A stretch of 64,000 bases of DNA, taken from NCBI RefSeq assembly GCF_000002075.1, contig NW_004797611.1, forward strand, positions 113,457-177,456, given 5' to 3'. The notes beneath the pieces are model-generated. The model searched no databases and was not told where the DNA came from. It saw nothing but the letters and a program-made list of their open reading frames with translations. Made by a program: the position numbers and the translations under genes. Source of the DNA: Aplysia californica. Its lineage: Eukaryota; Mollusca; Gastropoda; Aplysiida; Aplysiidae. Of the stretch, positions 1 to 64,000 are shown in pieces (the first letter of the stretch is position 1; every line of letters begins with the position of its first letter).

Positions 1-195
1 GGGGGGGGGAGTTCACAGTGATTTCCACTGGGGGTAGGGAAGTGGAGGGGGAGGGTTTACAGTTGTAGATAATGTTTTTACCTATGATGTTCAGTGTATG
101 AAAAAATGCAGCTATTCATTTTGTGTAAAAGTTTTTCAGACTTCAGATTTTTCAGACTTCAGTTCAAACTATGACTTCTCCTTGCTGCCTTTTAG

Positions 196-64000
<63,805 letters not shown>

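Overview
The window is one stretch of a single giant, intron-rich animal gene on the + strand, and almost everything between its exons is intron with simple repeats and short transposable elements. I trace 55 consecutive coding exons (numbered by window order) from 196 to the right edge. Every junction is GT-AG and every split codon matches its neighbour. Together they give 9,696 coding bases (about 3,232 codons) with no stop, no start codon context and no signal peptide, so the gene runs off both ends. 'Phase 1' below means one base of a split codon is left at the exon end, 'phase 2' two bases, 'phase 0' none.

The protein is made entirely of cysteine-rich modules of the ephrin-receptor-like / GCC2_GCC3 type: CPxGxYC, then PCPxGTYxNxTG, then SxCxxC, then GLxxPTGxCxxGYYC. 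By eye there are about 120 aromatic-Cys (YC/FC/WC) motifs, and most exons carry N-glycosylation sequons. This points to a secreted or extracellular repeat protein. I recognise no named gene and see no kinase, EGF, lectin or membrane segment here.

The modules are nested in a larger repeat. Four diagnostic modules recur in the same order every 2,040-2,080 coding bases (about 685 residues, 10-13 exons). The window holds roughly 4.7 copies of this unit, which suggests repeated tandem duplication of a block of about twelve exons.

Introns run from about 0.3 to 2.9 kb. They hold long CT, GT, AT, TTA and CTGT tracts, SINE-like elements, TIR elements with TTAA or TA target sites, two 822-bp hAT-type elements with perfect 8-bp target duplications, and decayed LINE ends. 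No retrovirus-like element, virus copy, toxin gene, CRISPR array or rRNA was seen.

The gene structure, module family and repeat types fit an invertebrate metazoan. A mollusc, probably a gastropod, is my best guess, from general impression only.
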